NCBI GenBank assembly: GCA_027078475.1
Contig: JALWYH010000030.1
Coordinates: 1-64,000, forward strand
DNA from: Thermoproteota archaeon
Lineage (GTDB): Archaea; Korarchaeota; Korarchaeia; Korarchaeales; Korarchaeaceae
Length of the DNA: 64,000 bases
Direction of reading: 5' to 3'
The notes below the pieces were generated by a model that worked only from the letters and a program-made list of their open reading frames with translations, made no database searches and was not told the DNA's origin. Every line of letters begins with the position of its first letter. The stretch's first letter is position 1. Both the position numbers and the translations under genes were made by a program. This document shows positions 47,993-58,179 of the stretch, one piece after another.

Positions 47993-49120
47993 ATGAAGGT
48001 TGAGTCGGGACTGCCCTTCGAGACCATTGAGGAGGCATTAGTGGGGGCCAGGGAACGAATCACCTCCCTTATCTTCCCTAGGGGCGGCATGGAGGGAGAA
48101 GCCCTGCTTTCAGTCATAAGGAGGGAATGGAGGAGTGGCATAGAGGATGGAGGGCTGGAGAGAATAGGGGCCATTGATGGCAGCAGCAACTCAGATTACC
48201 TCACCCTCGGGCAGGTGATCTTCGTCACCTCCGCATCTCTCTTCATGAGGGACAGCGAGCCGGTGGTCGCCAGGAAGTATCAGATAGGAGTCATGGACGA
48301 TTTTCACTACAGGGATAGGGTGGCGTCGTGCAGGGAGACCATGGAGGTGAAGATGGCCCTCAGATCACTGGATCTGAGGCCGGAGATCGTGCTCATGGAT
48401 GGGTCCTTCCTCGCCATGGCGAGCAGGGGGCTCTGGGCCACACCCTACGGTTGGAAGGTTCCCCATCACATGAGGAGGATCCTCATGGCTGTGGAGTCCT
48501 CCCTAGGGGTTGGCCTCACGGGTGGGCTGATCTCCATAACCCACCAGATTGACACGGCCAGGAGATTGGAGGAACTGGTGAGATCTCTGCTGGAGGAAGA
48601 GAAAGGCACTCCACCAGATAAGGATGAGATCAGGAGGGCCGTTGCCTTCGTGGAGAGATACGAGTCCCTCCTCAGCCTGAACAGGTTGCTGAGCCAGGGG
48701 GAGAGAGTCCTGATAGCCATCGCCAAGAGATCGGGGAGCAGATCTTACTTCAACCACAGGCTGCCCGATATGGAGCTCGTCAGGAGGTACACCGGCCAGG
48801 AACCGGGCTACCTGGCCCCAAAGGTCTTGGAGCTCCGATTCCCCGACTACTCTGGAATAGGGAGAGGATACAGGATCACCCTAACCTATGCTAGGCTGGA
48901 GAGAGGGACCAACCCGCTCAGGATAGAGATCGTTGGCGAGGTCTCGGATCAGAGATTGGAGGAGATACTGGGATCGCTCGCCGGGTTCTCCGTCAAGGGC
49001 TACCCCTATCATCTCAGGAGGGTTCACGAACTCACGAAGGTGGGCAGGGACCTGATGATGCACCTGGCCAAGAACCTGATGATGCCCGAGATAAGCGGGA
49101 GGGAGAGGCTCGGTGAGTGA
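47993..49120 (+). CDS. nurA: NurA 5'-3' nuclease
   Basis: Nuclease that works with HerA to resect DNA ends. The RNase H-like core starts with the motif GAIDGSSNSDYL; further conserved parts are IVLMDGSFLAMA and the C-terminal GYPYHLRRVHELTKVGRD. About 375 residues. ATG 47993 is supported by promoter spacing. It is the first gene of an operon with herA, mre11 and rad50, the standard archaeal end-resection set. Confidence 0.9.
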   Translation: MKVESGLPFETIEEALVGARERITSLIFPRGGMEGEALLSVIRREWRSGIEDGGLERIGAIDGSSNSDYLTLGQVIFVTSASLFMRDSEPVVARKYQIGVMDDFHYRDRVASCRETMEVKMALRSLDLRPEIVLMDGSFLAMASRGLWATPYGWKVPHHMRRILMAVESSLGVGLTGGLISITHQIDTARRLEELVRSLLEEEKGTPPDKDEIRRAVAFVERYESLLSLNRLLSQGERVLIAIAKRSGSRSYFNHRLPDMELVRRYTGQEPGYLAPKVLELRFPDYSGIGRGYRITLTYARLERGTNPLRIEIVGEVSDQRLEEILGSLAGFSVKGYPYHLRRVHELTKVGRDLMMHLAKNLMMPEISGRERLGE

Positions 49121-50711
49121 CGTGCTAGGAAGGATTGCTCCGAACTCCACACCCATCCAAGCTGAGATGATCGCCTACTCGGGAATGGTTCCCAAGGTCG
49201 GGGATTACGTGGTGATAGATAGCGACGAGTCCCAGCTGCTCGGAATGATCAGCGGAGTGGTCAGGGGAGCGCTCGAGCTGGAGAGGGGAGATCTCCTTCA
49301 GGCCAATTACTATGACACGATTCTGAAGGTGGTAGGTTCGCCGTCCGACTGGCTGAAGGCCACCATAAGGATGGTGGGCGTGCTCTCGAACGGGGAGCTG
49401 GTTGGCCTGCCCAGGGCTCCCCCACCGACCGGCGCCCTGGTCAGAAGGGCCCCCGCCGACCTCCTTAGGGGAATATTCGCCCCTCCCCATGGGAGGGAGG
49501 GAATAAGGCTGGGCCGCCTCCTGACCAGGGATGACGTGGTGGTCCATCTGGATCCCGATGAGCTCATATCCAGGCACCTGGCGGTGCTGGCCGTGACCGG
49601 CGGGGGGAAGTCCAATTCCGTGGCGGTCATACTCGAGGAGATTGCGAGGATGGGGGGCGTTGCCATTCTCTTCGACGTTCACTCGGAGTACACTGGCATG
49701 TCCCTCGACTGCCCGCACTGCCAAGTCGAGACCGTGGATCCGGTACTAGACCCCAACACCCTGACCCTAGAGGAGTTGGGGAACCTGCTGAGGGTCAGCT
49801 ACGACAATGCACCCAAGCAGTTCATATACCTGAAGGCGGCCTACAGGAGTGCCAGGGAGCTGTTGATAAGGGAGAGACTGAGTGAGTATCTCGATAGGGC
49901 GGACATAGATGCGGAGAGGGACGACATGCTCGCTGGCATGCAGGCGGTGATCCAGCTGTCCCTCTCCAGGGACAGAGAGGAGGACAGGTATCTGCTCAAC
50001 TTTCCCAGTAACGATAGGGGAAGCATCGAGAGCCTCCTAGCCAAGATAGACTTCGTCAGATCCAAGTACGGGAGGGTCCTGAAACCAGCGGCGGGGGAGC
50101 TGGTGGATCATCTGAACTATGGTAAGCTGGTGATAGTGGATCTGGGTCAACTGGATTCCGATCTGACTGATGTGGTCGTGGGGAAGACCCTGTACACGAT
50201 CCTAATGAGGGCGAAGTTGAGGAGAATAGGCAGGGGATACGACGACTTCCCCGTTCCGGTTCTGGCCGTGCTGGAGGAGGCGCACGCCCTGATCCCCTCC
50301 ACAGAAAGGACATACACTTCTTCTGCCGCGGCATCCATAGCAAAGGAGGGCAGGAAGTTCGGGGTCGGTCTCTGCCTGGTGAGCCAGAGGCCCAAGAGAC
50401 TGAACTCCGATGTCCTCTCCCAGATGGTGAACAAGATCATACTAAGGGTGGTGGAACCCGATGACCAAGCTTACGTGAGGAGGGCCACCGAGTTCCTCAG
50501 TGAGGAGATGACCTCTTACCTGCCATCCCTCAACGTGGGCGAGGCAGTCGTGGTGGGGCCCATGGTGAGGATCCCGGCCTTGGTGAAGGTCAGACTGTTC
50601 GCCGGCAAGAGGGGTGGTGAGAGCCTGCGCGCGTACGACATGTGGAGGGAAGGGTTGAGGAGGAGGCTAAGCGCCTCACCGGACGAGTATTACGACTCCA
50701 TAGGGGGATAA
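49113..50711 (+). CDS. herA: HerA hexameric DNA translocase
   Basis: 532 residues. N-terminal HAS-barrel (DYVVIDSDESQLLGMISGVV), Walker A VTGGGKSNSVAVI (written TGGGKS), Walker B VPVLAVLEEAHALIP, and the arginine-finger region SQRPKRLNSDVLSQ. Drives strand translocation for NurA. The GTG start overlaps nurA by 8 bp, and mre11 follows after 2 nt. Confidence 0.95.
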   Translation: MSDVLGRIAPNSTPIQAEMIAYSGMVPKVGDYVVIDSDESQLLGMISGVVRGALELERGDLLQANYYDTILKVVGSPSDWLKATIRMVGVLSNGELVGLPRAPPPTGALVRRAPADLLRGIFAPPHGREGIRLGRLLTRDDVVVHLDPDELISRHLAVLAVTGGGKSNSVAVILEEIARMGGVAILFDVHSEYTGMSLDCPHCQVETVDPVLDPNTLTLEELGNLLRVSYDNAPKQFIYLKAAYRSARELLIRERLSEYLDRADIDAERDDMLAGMQAVIQLSLSRDREEDRYLLNFPSNDRGSIESLLAKIDFVRSKYGRVLKPAAGELVDHLNYGKLVIVDLGQLDSDLTDVVVGKTLYTILMRAKLRRIGRGYDDFPVPVLAVLEEAHALIPSTERTYTSSAAASIAKEGRKFGVGLCLVSQRPKRLNSDVLSQMVNKIILRVVEPDDQAYVRRATEFLSEEMTSYLPSLNVGEAVVVGPMVRIPALVKVRLFAGKRGGESLRAYDMWREGLRRRLSASPDEYYDSIGG

Positions 50712-50713
50712 GT

Positions 50714-51901
50714 TTGAGGGTAGTTCATATGTCGGATAATCATCTCGGGAAGGCCCAGTTCCACTTGGCAGAGAGAGAAGAGGATCTCTACAGGGCTTTC
50801 GACGAGGCAATCGAGCTCGCCCTGGAGCAGAAGCCAGATCTCGTGCTCCACACAGGCGACCTGTTCGACAGCTACAGGCCCCATCCTAGGGCCTTCGTCA
50901 GGGGCTTCGAGGGGCTGCTGAGGATCGTTGAGGCGGGAGTGCCGGTGGTGATTATAGAGGGGAATCACGAGCTCGGCCCGGATACCGTGAGGAGGAGGAT
51001 GGCCTCCCCCCTCATAAATCTCAGGAAGCTGTTCGAGAGGCTGGGGTATGGGAAGCTCCTCATCAGGCTGGGTCCCGGGGCTGTGAGGATAGGGGACTTG
51101 GTGGTGGCGGGGGCTCCATACGCCAGCAGGGGGGTCAGGATAGCCGATACTGTCGAGAGCCTTCAGAGGAGATCAGATGAGCTGTGCGGAGAATGCCCCA
51201 AGGTCCTGATGCTGCATCAGGGTGTGAGGGGGATGATAAAGGCGGTGTACCCGGAGGTGGACTTCTCCGAGGTGGCCAGGAGCTCGTTCGACTACGTCGC
51301 CATGGGCCACTATCACAACAGGGTCGTCAGGAGGAGCGGGGGTAGGGTTTTCGCGTACTCTGGTTCCACTGAGATCATAGAGACGAGGGAGATACCTCTG
51401 TCGGGCGAAGGAAAGTACATTCTGGTCGTGGATCTTCAAGGGGATGGCATGGAGGTTCGGAGTCTCAGGCTGAGGACCAGGCCCTTCATCTACTTCTCCG
51501 AGGTGGTGAAGAACACCAGGGATCTTTTCTCGCTGATAGAGAGGATCAGGGAACAGGCTCGCTCCCTAGGATCGGAACGGAGGCCGGTCATCTACGGCAA
51601 GGTGGAGCTGGGTGATGAGGTGAGGGCCGGCCTGCCGACCCTCGAGATGAGGAGGTCCCTCTCAGACGTGGCCCTTCACGTGATAGTTAGGGAGATCAGA
51701 ACTCCTAGGGAGGAGGAAGGCGCCCCCACCGTCAGCGGGGTAGGCCTCGAGGAGCTCGTCCAGAGCGCGATATCCTCCATGAAGCTGGACGAGGGGGTCA
51801 GGTCGCTGGCCCTCAGGGTGTTCGACCTCTGGTACAGGGAGGGCAAGAGAGGAGAAGACTTCGTCAGGGGAGTGCTGGGGCTCATGGAGGAGGGCCTATG
51901 A
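50714..51901 (+). CDS. mre11: Mre11 nuclease
   Basis: About 395 residues. Calcineurin-like phosphoesterase motifs in order: MSDNHLG, HTGDLFDSYRPH, IEGNHELG, LHQGVRG and MGHYHNRV. The C-terminal part includes the Rad50-binding region. TTG 50714 is chosen because AGGGGGA lies 5-6 nt upstream and it falls directly behind the herA stop; the frame remains open further up into herA. It overlaps rad50 by 4 bp (ATGA). Confidence 0.93.
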   Translation: MRVVHMSDNHLGKAQFHLAEREEDLYRAFDEAIELALEQKPDLVLHTGDLFDSYRPHPRAFVRGFEGLLRIVEAGVPVVIIEGNHELGPDTVRRRMASPLINLRKLFERLGYGKLLIRLGPGAVRIGDLVVAGAPYASRGVRIADTVESLQRRSDELCGECPKVLMLHQGVRGMIKAVYPEVDFSEVARSSFDYVAMGHYHNRVVRRSGGRVFAYSGSTEIIETREIPLSGEGKYILVVDLQGDGMEVRSLRLRTRPFIYFSEVVKNTRDLFSLIERIREQARSLGSERRPVIYGKVELGDEVRAGLPTLEMRRSLSDVALHVIVREIRTPREEEGAPTVSGVGLEELVQSAISSMKLDEGVRSLALRVFDLWYREGKRGEDFVRGVLGLMEEGL

Positions 51902-54615
51902 GAATTAGGAAACTGGTTCTGGAGAACTTCGGCCCTTACGCCAAGGCGGAGATCTCCTTCTCCGACGGCATAAATGCCATCATAGGGGAGAACGGAGCGG
52001 GAAAGACCACCCTGCTTGAAGCCATTGCCTACTCTCTCTACCCCAGAAGCGTGAGCAGGCAAGATGATCTCATAAGGTCCGGAGCCAGCAGGATGAGGGT
52101 TCAGCTCGAATTCGAGATGGATGGGCAGAGGTACCTGCTGATCCGTGAGAGGGAGAGAGGTGGCAGCTCCTCGGCATCCCTGTACGATGTCACTGAGGGG
52201 AGGAAGCTCCTGCAGAGGGATCAGAGCAAGGTCAACAGGCAGGTGGAATCCCTCCTGGGAATGAGCAGGGAGACCTTCCTGCAGGCGATATACGTGAGAC
52301 AGGGTGAGATCGCGAGGCTGCTTGAGCAGGCTCCCTCAAAGAGGAGGGAGCTTGTTGGCAGGTTGCTCGGAATAGAGGTACTCGAGAGGATATGGAGCGA
52401 GTTGAGAGAGGCCATAGGGCGCTTGGAAAAGGAATTGCAGTCAGTGGAGGGGGAGCTCAGGGGGATGGGCGACCTATTGAGTGAGATGTCCTCCTTGAGG
52501 ATGGAGAAATCGGAGCTGGAGGAGAAGCTCCGTAGGACAGTTGAGAGGGAGGGTGAGGTCGAGAGGGAGCTGGAGGATCTTGAGGGTCGAATAGAGACCA
52601 TGGAGGTCAGAAGACTCAAGTACATGGAGCTGAAGGCGAGGGAGGGGTCCCTGAAAGGCTCCTTGGATGACGTAAAGAGGAGGATCGGAGCCAAAAGGAA
52701 TAGATTGGAGGAAATAGAATCGCAGCTAGCCAGAATCGAGGAACTCGAGAAGCTTGCCTCGGAACATGAAGAGCTGGAGCAAGTGAGGAACCTCATGGCT
52801 GAGATCATTCCTCTAGAGGAGAGGATCAGGCACCTGAGGGATCTGTCCAAGGAGCTCTCTGAGCACGAGAGAAAGCTGTCATCCCTCGACGAGCTGAGGA
52901 TCCGGTACTCTGACTTGGCCAAGAGAGTGAACGAGCTCCATGAAAAAGAGATCTCCCTGGCGGGCATGGAGGAGAGGAGGAGGCAACTTCGGAGCAGGAT
53001 ATCCCAGCTGGAGAGGAGGATCGATGAGCTCAGGGATAGGGTCAGATCCACGGTCTCACGCATCTCCGGCCTGCTGGGGGAGCAAATTGAGGATCCGTCC
53101 GAGGTCGAGGCCCTCGTGAGGAGAGAGGTTAGTAGACTGAAGGAGGACATGGACCGTCTCGATGAGGAGATCGGGAGGGCGCTGGAGGACAGATCAAGGC
53201 TGATCCAGAGGAGGGATCAGGCCCTCAGGTACCTGAGGGACCTGGAGGGTGGCGTTGACAAGTGTCCCCTTTGCGGATCTAGGCTCGATCCCGAGACCGT
53301 CAGCGAGCTGAAGAGGGGTCTGGAGAGGGAGATTGAGGAGATAACCTCTCTGCTGCGAGAGAGGGAGAAGGAGCTCGGGATCCTCAATGAGATGAGGAGG
53401 AGCTTAGAGGCCAGATACAGGAAACTCAGTTCGTTAGAACTGGAACAACTGACAGGGTGGGTGGAGGAGATCAGCTCCCAGGAGGCAGAGCTTTCCCGCT
53501 TGCGGGAGGAAGTGGCTCAGTTGGAGGAGAAGCTCAACTCCCTCGGACAGGAGATCGACCATCTGGGAGAGTTGAGGAGGGAGCTGGAAACTGTGGGAAG
53601 GGATCTGGCCGAGAGGGAGAGCCTGAGGGAGAGAGTGGAAAAGATTAGGGAGGAGTTGAGAGGAGAGAATTTGAGTCAGCTGGAGGAAAGGATGGAGACG
53701 CTCAGAAGGACCTTGAAGGAGAAGCTCGCTTCCCTAGGCCTGGATGCGGGCTCGATCGATGACAGGTATAGGGCATCCCTGTCGGCGATCAAGGAGCTGC
53801 AGAGGCTAAGGGGGCTGATGGCCAGTAGGGAAGATCTACTATTGGAAATTCAAGAGCTGGAGGAGAGGAGAGCAAAGGTCGAGGAAGAGCTGTCCTCCGT
53901 CAGGAGGGAGTTGGGGCTCCTATCCTTCAACCCCTCGGAGCTTGAGTCACTCAGGAGAAGGAGGAGGAAGTTAGAGGAACTCCTAAAATCCCTAGCTAGG
54001 GAGAGAAATAGGGTCCAGGGGAGGATCGAGGAAATAGAAAAGAGATTGAGCTCCTTAAGGGAGAAGGAGGTCAGATTGAGGGAGCTGAGGAAGAGGAAGG
54101 ATATTCTGAGCTCCTTCAGATCCAGGCTGATCAAGGTGAGGGAGATCTTCAGCAAGGACAGGGGAATCCAGCCCCTGATAAGGGAGAGGGCCAGACCGAC
54201 CATTGAGGAGGAGTTGAACCTGCTCTTCAGCTCGTTCAACTTCGACTACGATTCGGTCACCCTAGATGATGATTTCACCCCGATCCTGAGGAGGGGCAAG
54301 GCCAATTACCCCTTCAGCAGGCTGAGCGGAGGGGAGAGGATATCTCTCGCGCTTGCGCTCAGGCTCGCGATAGCTCGGTTTCTGATGGTGTCCAAGGTCG
54401 AGACGTTCCTGCTGGATGAGCCGACGGTGCACCTAGATGAGGAGAGGATAAACGCCCTCATCGAGACCATATCGTCCCTCAATGTGCCCCAGATGATAGT
54501 GGTCACGCATTCCCCCAGGTTCAGAGACGTTGCCTCCCACTCGATACTCGTCAGCAGGGCCGGAGAGTCATCCTCGGTCCAGGTGGTGGATGAGGGCGAT
54601 CACGTAAGTGATTAA
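51898..54615 (+). CDS. rad50: Rad50 ATPase
   Basis: 905 residues. Walker A GENGAGKTTLLEAI, Q-loop region, two long coiled-coil arms, zinc hook CPLC at about residue 457, signature LSGGERISLALALRLA, and Walker B TFLLDEPTVHLDEE. Partner of Mre11 in double-strand-break processing. Overlaps mre11 by 4 bp. The length is typical for archaeal Rad50. Confidence 0.97.
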   Translation: MRIRKLVLENFGPYAKAEISFSDGINAIIGENGAGKTTLLEAIAYSLYPRSVSRQDDLIRSGASRMRVQLEFEMDGQRYLLIRERERGGSSSASLYDVTEGRKLLQRDQSKVNRQVESLLGMSRETFLQAIYVRQGEIARLLEQAPSKRRELVGRLLGIEVLERIWSELREAIGRLEKELQSVEGELRGMGDLLSEMSSLRMEKSELEEKLRRTVEREGEVERELEDLEGRIETMEVRRLKYMELKAREGSLKGSLDDVKRRIGAKRNRLEEIESQLARIEELEKLASEHEELEQVRNLMAEIIPLEERIRHLRDLSKELSEHERKLSSLDELRIRYSDLAKRVNELHEKEISLAGMEERRRQLRSRISQLERRIDELRDRVRSTVSRISGLLGEQIEDPSEVEALVRREVSRLKEDMDRLDEEIGRALEDRSRLIQRRDQALRYLRDLEGGVDKCPLCGSRLDPETVSELKRGLEREIEEITSLLREREKELGILNEMRRSLEARYRKLSSLELEQLTGWVEEISSQEAELSRLREEVAQLEEKLNSLGQEIDHLGELRRELETVGRDLAERESLRERVEKIREELRGENLSQLEERMETLRRTLKEKLASLGLDAGSIDDRYRASLSAIKELQRLRGLMASREDLLLEIQELEERRAKVEEELSSVRRELGLLSFNPSELESLRRRRRKLEELLKSLARERNRVQGRIEEIEKRLSSLREKEVRLRELRKRKDILSSFRSRLIKVREIFSKDRGIQPLIRERARPTIEEELNLLFSSFNFDYDSVTLDDDFTPILRRGKANYPFSRLSGGERISLALALRLAIARFLMVSKVETFLLDEPTVHLDEERINALIETISSLNVPQMIVVTHSPRFRDVASHSILVSRAGESSSVQVVDEGDHVSD

Positions 54616-54649
54616 ATAGGTCCTCCGGTCTGGTGTAGGCGGGGAATCC

Positions 54650-55108
54650 TTGGGCGACGAAAAAAAGAGGGAGCCTTACGACGATCCCTTCGATCACTTC
54701 ATAAAGGACATGATAGATCTACTCAAGAGGATGGATGAGGATCTCTCGAAGTTCGTTAATGGCGATGTATCTGGCTGGAATGATGAGGCCCCGCTTGGAG
54801 GATTTGATGCGGGTTACCTCCCGGATGATGTTGATCTCGGAGGTGAGGGTCCCAAGGGGGGAGGTGCTCCTTTGGAGCTGGAGGAGCAGAGGGTGGATGT
54901 TATCGAGCTGGATGAGGAGATCATTATAGTTGCGGATGTCCCCGGAATCAGGAGGGAGGACATCTCGGTCAGGGTGAAGGGTAGGGAGATCACGATAAGG
55001 GCGGGAGATCTTCACAGGAAGCTCCAGCTCCCGGTGGAGATAGACCCCAAGAGGACCAAGGCCACCTACAGGAATGGCATACTAGAGGTGAGGGTTCCCA
55101 AAAGGTAG
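54650..55108 (+). CDS. Hsp20/alpha-crystallin small heat-shock protein
   Basis: 152 residues. The C-terminal 80 or so form the alpha-crystallin domain (RVDVIELDEEIIIVADVPGI, RREDISVRVKGREITIRAG, KATYRNGILEVRVPKR). The N-terminal half is acidic, glycine-rich and irregular. The terminal IxI/V anchor is short (VRVPKR). TTG start. It lies between rad50 and the helicase in the same direction with small gaps, so it is probably part of the repair transcript. Confidence 0.8.
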   Translation: MGDEKKREPYDDPFDHFIKDMIDLLKRMDEDLSKFVNGDVSGWNDEAPLGGFDAGYLPDDVDLGGEGPKGGGAPLELEEQRVDVIELDEEIIIVADVPGIRREDISVRVKGREITIRAGDLHRKLQLPVEIDPKRTKATYRNGILEVRVPKR

Positions 55109-55113
55109 ATCCC

Positions 55114-58100
55114 TTGGCCCGAGTGTCTTCCTCCACTCTGTTAGAGCTTCTAGGCTATAACTACAGGTCCTACTCTGAGGGAGAGATCAAACCCGAGAGA
55201 GTGAATGTTACCTTCGGTGATCTGGCTCCCTCGCTCAGATCCTATCCTGGAAGGCCATCTGAGATAGCTGGAATGAGGCTGTATTTCCATCAGGCGAAGG
55301 CTCTGAGGGCCTTGGATGAGGGCAAGAACGTTATCCTGATATCAGGGACGGGGAGCGGGAAGACCGAGGCTTGGTTCTTCCACGCCGCCAAAGAGAAGAG
55401 GGCCTTGGCGATTTACCCGACGCTCGCCCTAGCCAACGATCAGATCAGGAGGCTGGAGGAGTACTCCAAGGCCCTAGACCTCAAGTCTAGGGTAATAGAC
55501 GCCAGAAGGAGAACCGCCCTGATAAAGGAGCTGGGTAGGAGGGGGTTACGGGAGAGCCTGTCCAAGCTGGACCTGCTCATAACCAATCCGGCCTTCCTCA
55601 TGACTGATCTGAAAAGGATGGCCACCAAGGGCTCCTACCTGTCGGATTTCATGAGAGGGCTTGATCTAGTTGTCGTGGACGAGCTGGACTTCTACGGGCC
55701 CAGGGAGCTGGCCCTGATCATCTCCATGATGAGGATCATCTCACTCTTGGTGGAGGAATCGCCCCAGTTCGCTATTCTTACAGCTACCCTCGGCAATCCC
55801 AATGAAATGGCCGATAATTTAACCTCGATAAACGGAAGAGAAACGGAGATAATCAAGGGAGAGCCCTTCAGGGTGAAGAACGATGTTTACTTAGTGCTGG
55901 GAAAGAACATGAGGAAGATATGGGCTGTAGTGCAGAGACACAGGGATGAACTCCTCAGCCTGCCCATAGGAGATGATCTGAGGAGGGCCGTTCAGGATTA
56001 CGACGAGTTCGAGGCCAACGTCTACAGGGTTGTCGAACTCCTGAGATCCGTGGGGGTCGAGGTGCCCCAGCCGGAACTGGATCCGGCGGAGGTCATATTC
56101 CACTACGCCGAGGATGATGGGGTCACCCTAGTCTTCACCCGGGGGATAAGATCTGCCGAGAGTCTCAGGAGGAGGCTCAAGACGGAGTTCGGCCTGGAGA
56201 ACGTGGCATCTCATCATCACCTAGTCTCCAAGGAGGAGAGAGAGGAGATAGAGGAGGCAGCTAGGAGGGGCGGGATCAAGGTCCTGATAAGCCCGCGAAC
56301 CCTGTCTCAGGGCTTGGATATAGGAACGGTGGTGAGGGTCGTCCATCTAGGAATGCCGGAAAGCGTCAGGGAGTTCAAGCAGAGGGAGGGCAGGAAGGGA
56401 AGGAGAGAGGAGTTAGGATGGACCGAGACCATCATATTTCCCATGTACAGGTGGGATAAGGAACTCCTGCTCAGGGGAGTTGAGGCCTTAGAGCAGTGGC
56501 TCCGGCTGCCCCTGGAGGTTGCCCTTGTGAACCCAAAGAACAAGTACTCCCTCCTCTTCGAGGGGCTTTACAAGTTCGTTCATCCCAGGCTGAGGGATCT
56601 GATCAGCCAAGAAGAGGTGGATTTGCTCAGGGACCTAGGTCTCATCAATCCCTCGGGGCTCACCCAGAGGGGAAAGAGGGTCTGGGACAATCTGAACTTC
56701 TACGAGTTCGGCCCTCCCTACGGGTTCAAGAGGGCGCTGAGGGAAAACGGGAACGTCCGCTACCTGGAGGACATAGGGCATTGTGATCTGGTGGAGAGAT
56801 TCCAGCCCGGATCGATAGACTACAGCAACGACTCCATCGTCGTTGACTTCCTCAGGAGGGGGAGGGTTATAACTGGCGTGGTCGAGGAGCCGCTGAGCTA
56901 TTCTACCCTCTACTCATTCGACCCATTGGCCTTCGTCATAGAGGAGTACGAGAGGACAAAGATGGATTGGGGTGAGAGAGCCGATCTCATAGATGACTAT
57001 TACAGGGGTAGGGTGGGGAGCGAGGTGGTCTGCGTGGTGGATCCCCCCACCGACGGCTTTGGCCTCAGGACCAAGATACCCAACAGGGTGTACTGGAGGA
57101 TCACCTCCTCCAAGGTCAAACCTGTCCCCTTGGATGGGAGAACCCTCTTCGTGAGGGAGAGCAAGTCCCTACCCGTGGTTGGACCCACCGGGGGGATCTA
57201 CAGGGATTACACCTACGGGCTATCCGTGGAGCTTGATCCTCGGGAAGATCTAGCCTGGCTGAGGATAGGACTGGCCACCCTCATGCTGGTCCTCAGGGTG
57301 AGGAGGGGCATCCCGGTGGATGCCATAACCTACGAGGTGGCTAACATAGGGGACAAGAAGATCATGCTGCTCCATGAACCGGAATCCGCCGGGCTGCTTG
57401 AGACGCTGGACTGGTCCTCCGTTCTCGACGATATAAGAGACTTCCAGCCAGACGAGCTGTCTGAGATCCTGCTCATGCTTGTGGACGATCAGGCACATTA
57501 CGAGCTGGTGGTCTCGGGCCTGAGGTGGGATCTCGCCAAGAGATTCGCTAGCAGGGCCGTCAGCTACCTCCTCCTGAAGCACAGGATACCGGTAGTGCTG
57601 GAAGGCAAGGAGTTCCTAGTTCCCAAGCCTTCTAGGGCCCATAGGATCCTCTCACTGGATGTCATGGTCATGCCCATATCGGACGCCGTTGTCATAGGGT
57701 TGGTGGCATCCTTCGATGGTGAGGAGGTAGAGTTGCAGACCATAGTTAGGGAGTTCTTCGAGGGACAGGGTTTCAACCTCTCCCTTCTCGAGAGGTCCGT
57801 CAATGAGGGTTTCACCCTAGTGTGCTGGGATTTCGATTCTATGCTCCGTGATCTCACCCTCCTAGGGCAAAAGACCCTCATCTACGTCCTGCAAGGACTC
57901 AGGACCGAGGGGAAGGTCGTAGAACTCAGGCCCCTGGTGGAGGAGTTCCTCGGCGTCTCTCCAACGTCCTTGGAGGAGGTAGCCAGGAATATGTGGGGGA
58001 TAAGGAGGCCCCTGAAGGATGCCTTGGTGGAACTGAGGAGATCTGTTGGCAAGATCGAGGAGGGAAGCGGTGTGGACTGGCGCAGGTACACCAAGTATCT

Positions 58101-58179
58101 GAGGGAGAAGGCTGGAGAAATAATGGGAGATAGGGTCAGATCTATCTATCTTACCTACCTCGCTCTCAGTAGTCAATAG
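55114..58179 (+). CDS. Large SF2 helicase with extended C-terminus
   Basis: 1021 residues. Motor motifs: Walker A SGTGSGKTEAW (Lys83), Ia-like YPTLALANDQ, motif II VDELDF in place of DEAH, motif III TATLGN, motif IV region VFTRGIRSAE, and motif VI QREGRKGRR. A wide spacer and a domain with hydrophobic strands follow. From about residue 845, LSLDVMVMP...VVIGLVASF, CWDFDSML (about 905-911) and SLEEVARNMWGIRRP resemble the order of motifs in DEDD 3'-5' exonucleases, although the second acidic residue of motif I and a clear motif III Asp are missing. Adjacent to nurA-herA-mre11-rad50, so a repair role is plausible. The TTG start is 5 nt after hsp20. Confidence 0.7.
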   Translation: MARVSSSTLLELLGYNYRSYSEGEIKPERVNVTFGDLAPSLRSYPGRPSEIAGMRLYFHQAKALRALDEGKNVILISGTGSGKTEAWFFHAAKEKRALAIYPTLALANDQIRRLEEYSKALDLKSRVIDARRRTALIKELGRRGLRESLSKLDLLITNPAFLMTDLKRMATKGSYLSDFMRGLDLVVVDELDFYGPRELALIISMMRIISLLVEESPQFAILTATLGNPNEMADNLTSINGRETEIIKGEPFRVKNDVYLVLGKNMRKIWAVVQRHRDELLSLPIGDDLRRAVQDYDEFEANVYRVVELLRSVGVEVPQPELDPAEVIFHYAEDDGVTLVFTRGIRSAESLRRRLKTEFGLENVASHHHLVSKEEREEIEEAARRGGIKVLISPRTLSQGLDIGTVVRVVHLGMPESVREFKQREGRKGRREELGWTETIIFPMYRWDKELLLRGVEALEQWLRLPLEVALVNPKNKYSLLFEGLYKFVHPRLRDLISQEEVDLLRDLGLINPSGLTQRGKRVWDNLNFYEFGPPYGFKRALRENGNVRYLEDIGHCDLVERFQPGSIDYSNDSIVVDFLRRGRVITGVVEEPLSYSTLYSFDPLAFVIEEYERTKMDWGERADLIDDYYRGRVGSEVVCVVDPPTDGFGLRTKIPNRVYWRITSSKVKPVPLDGRTLFVRESKSLPVVGPTGGIYRDYTYGLSVELDPREDLAWLRIGLATLMLVLRVRRGIPVDAITYEVANIGDKKIMLLHEPESAGLLETLDWSSVLDDIRDFQPDELSEILLMLVDDQAHYELVVSGLRWDLAKRFASRAVSYLLLKHRIPVVLEGKEFLVPKPSRAHRILSLDVMVMPISDAVVIGLVASFDGEEVELQTIVREFFEGQGFNLSLLERSVNEGFTLVCWDFDSMLRDLTLLGQKTLIYVLQGLRTEGKVVELRPLVEEFLGVSPTSLEEVARNMWGIRRPLKDALVELRRSVGKIEEGSGVDWRRYTKYLREKAGEIMGDRVRSIYLTYLALSSQ

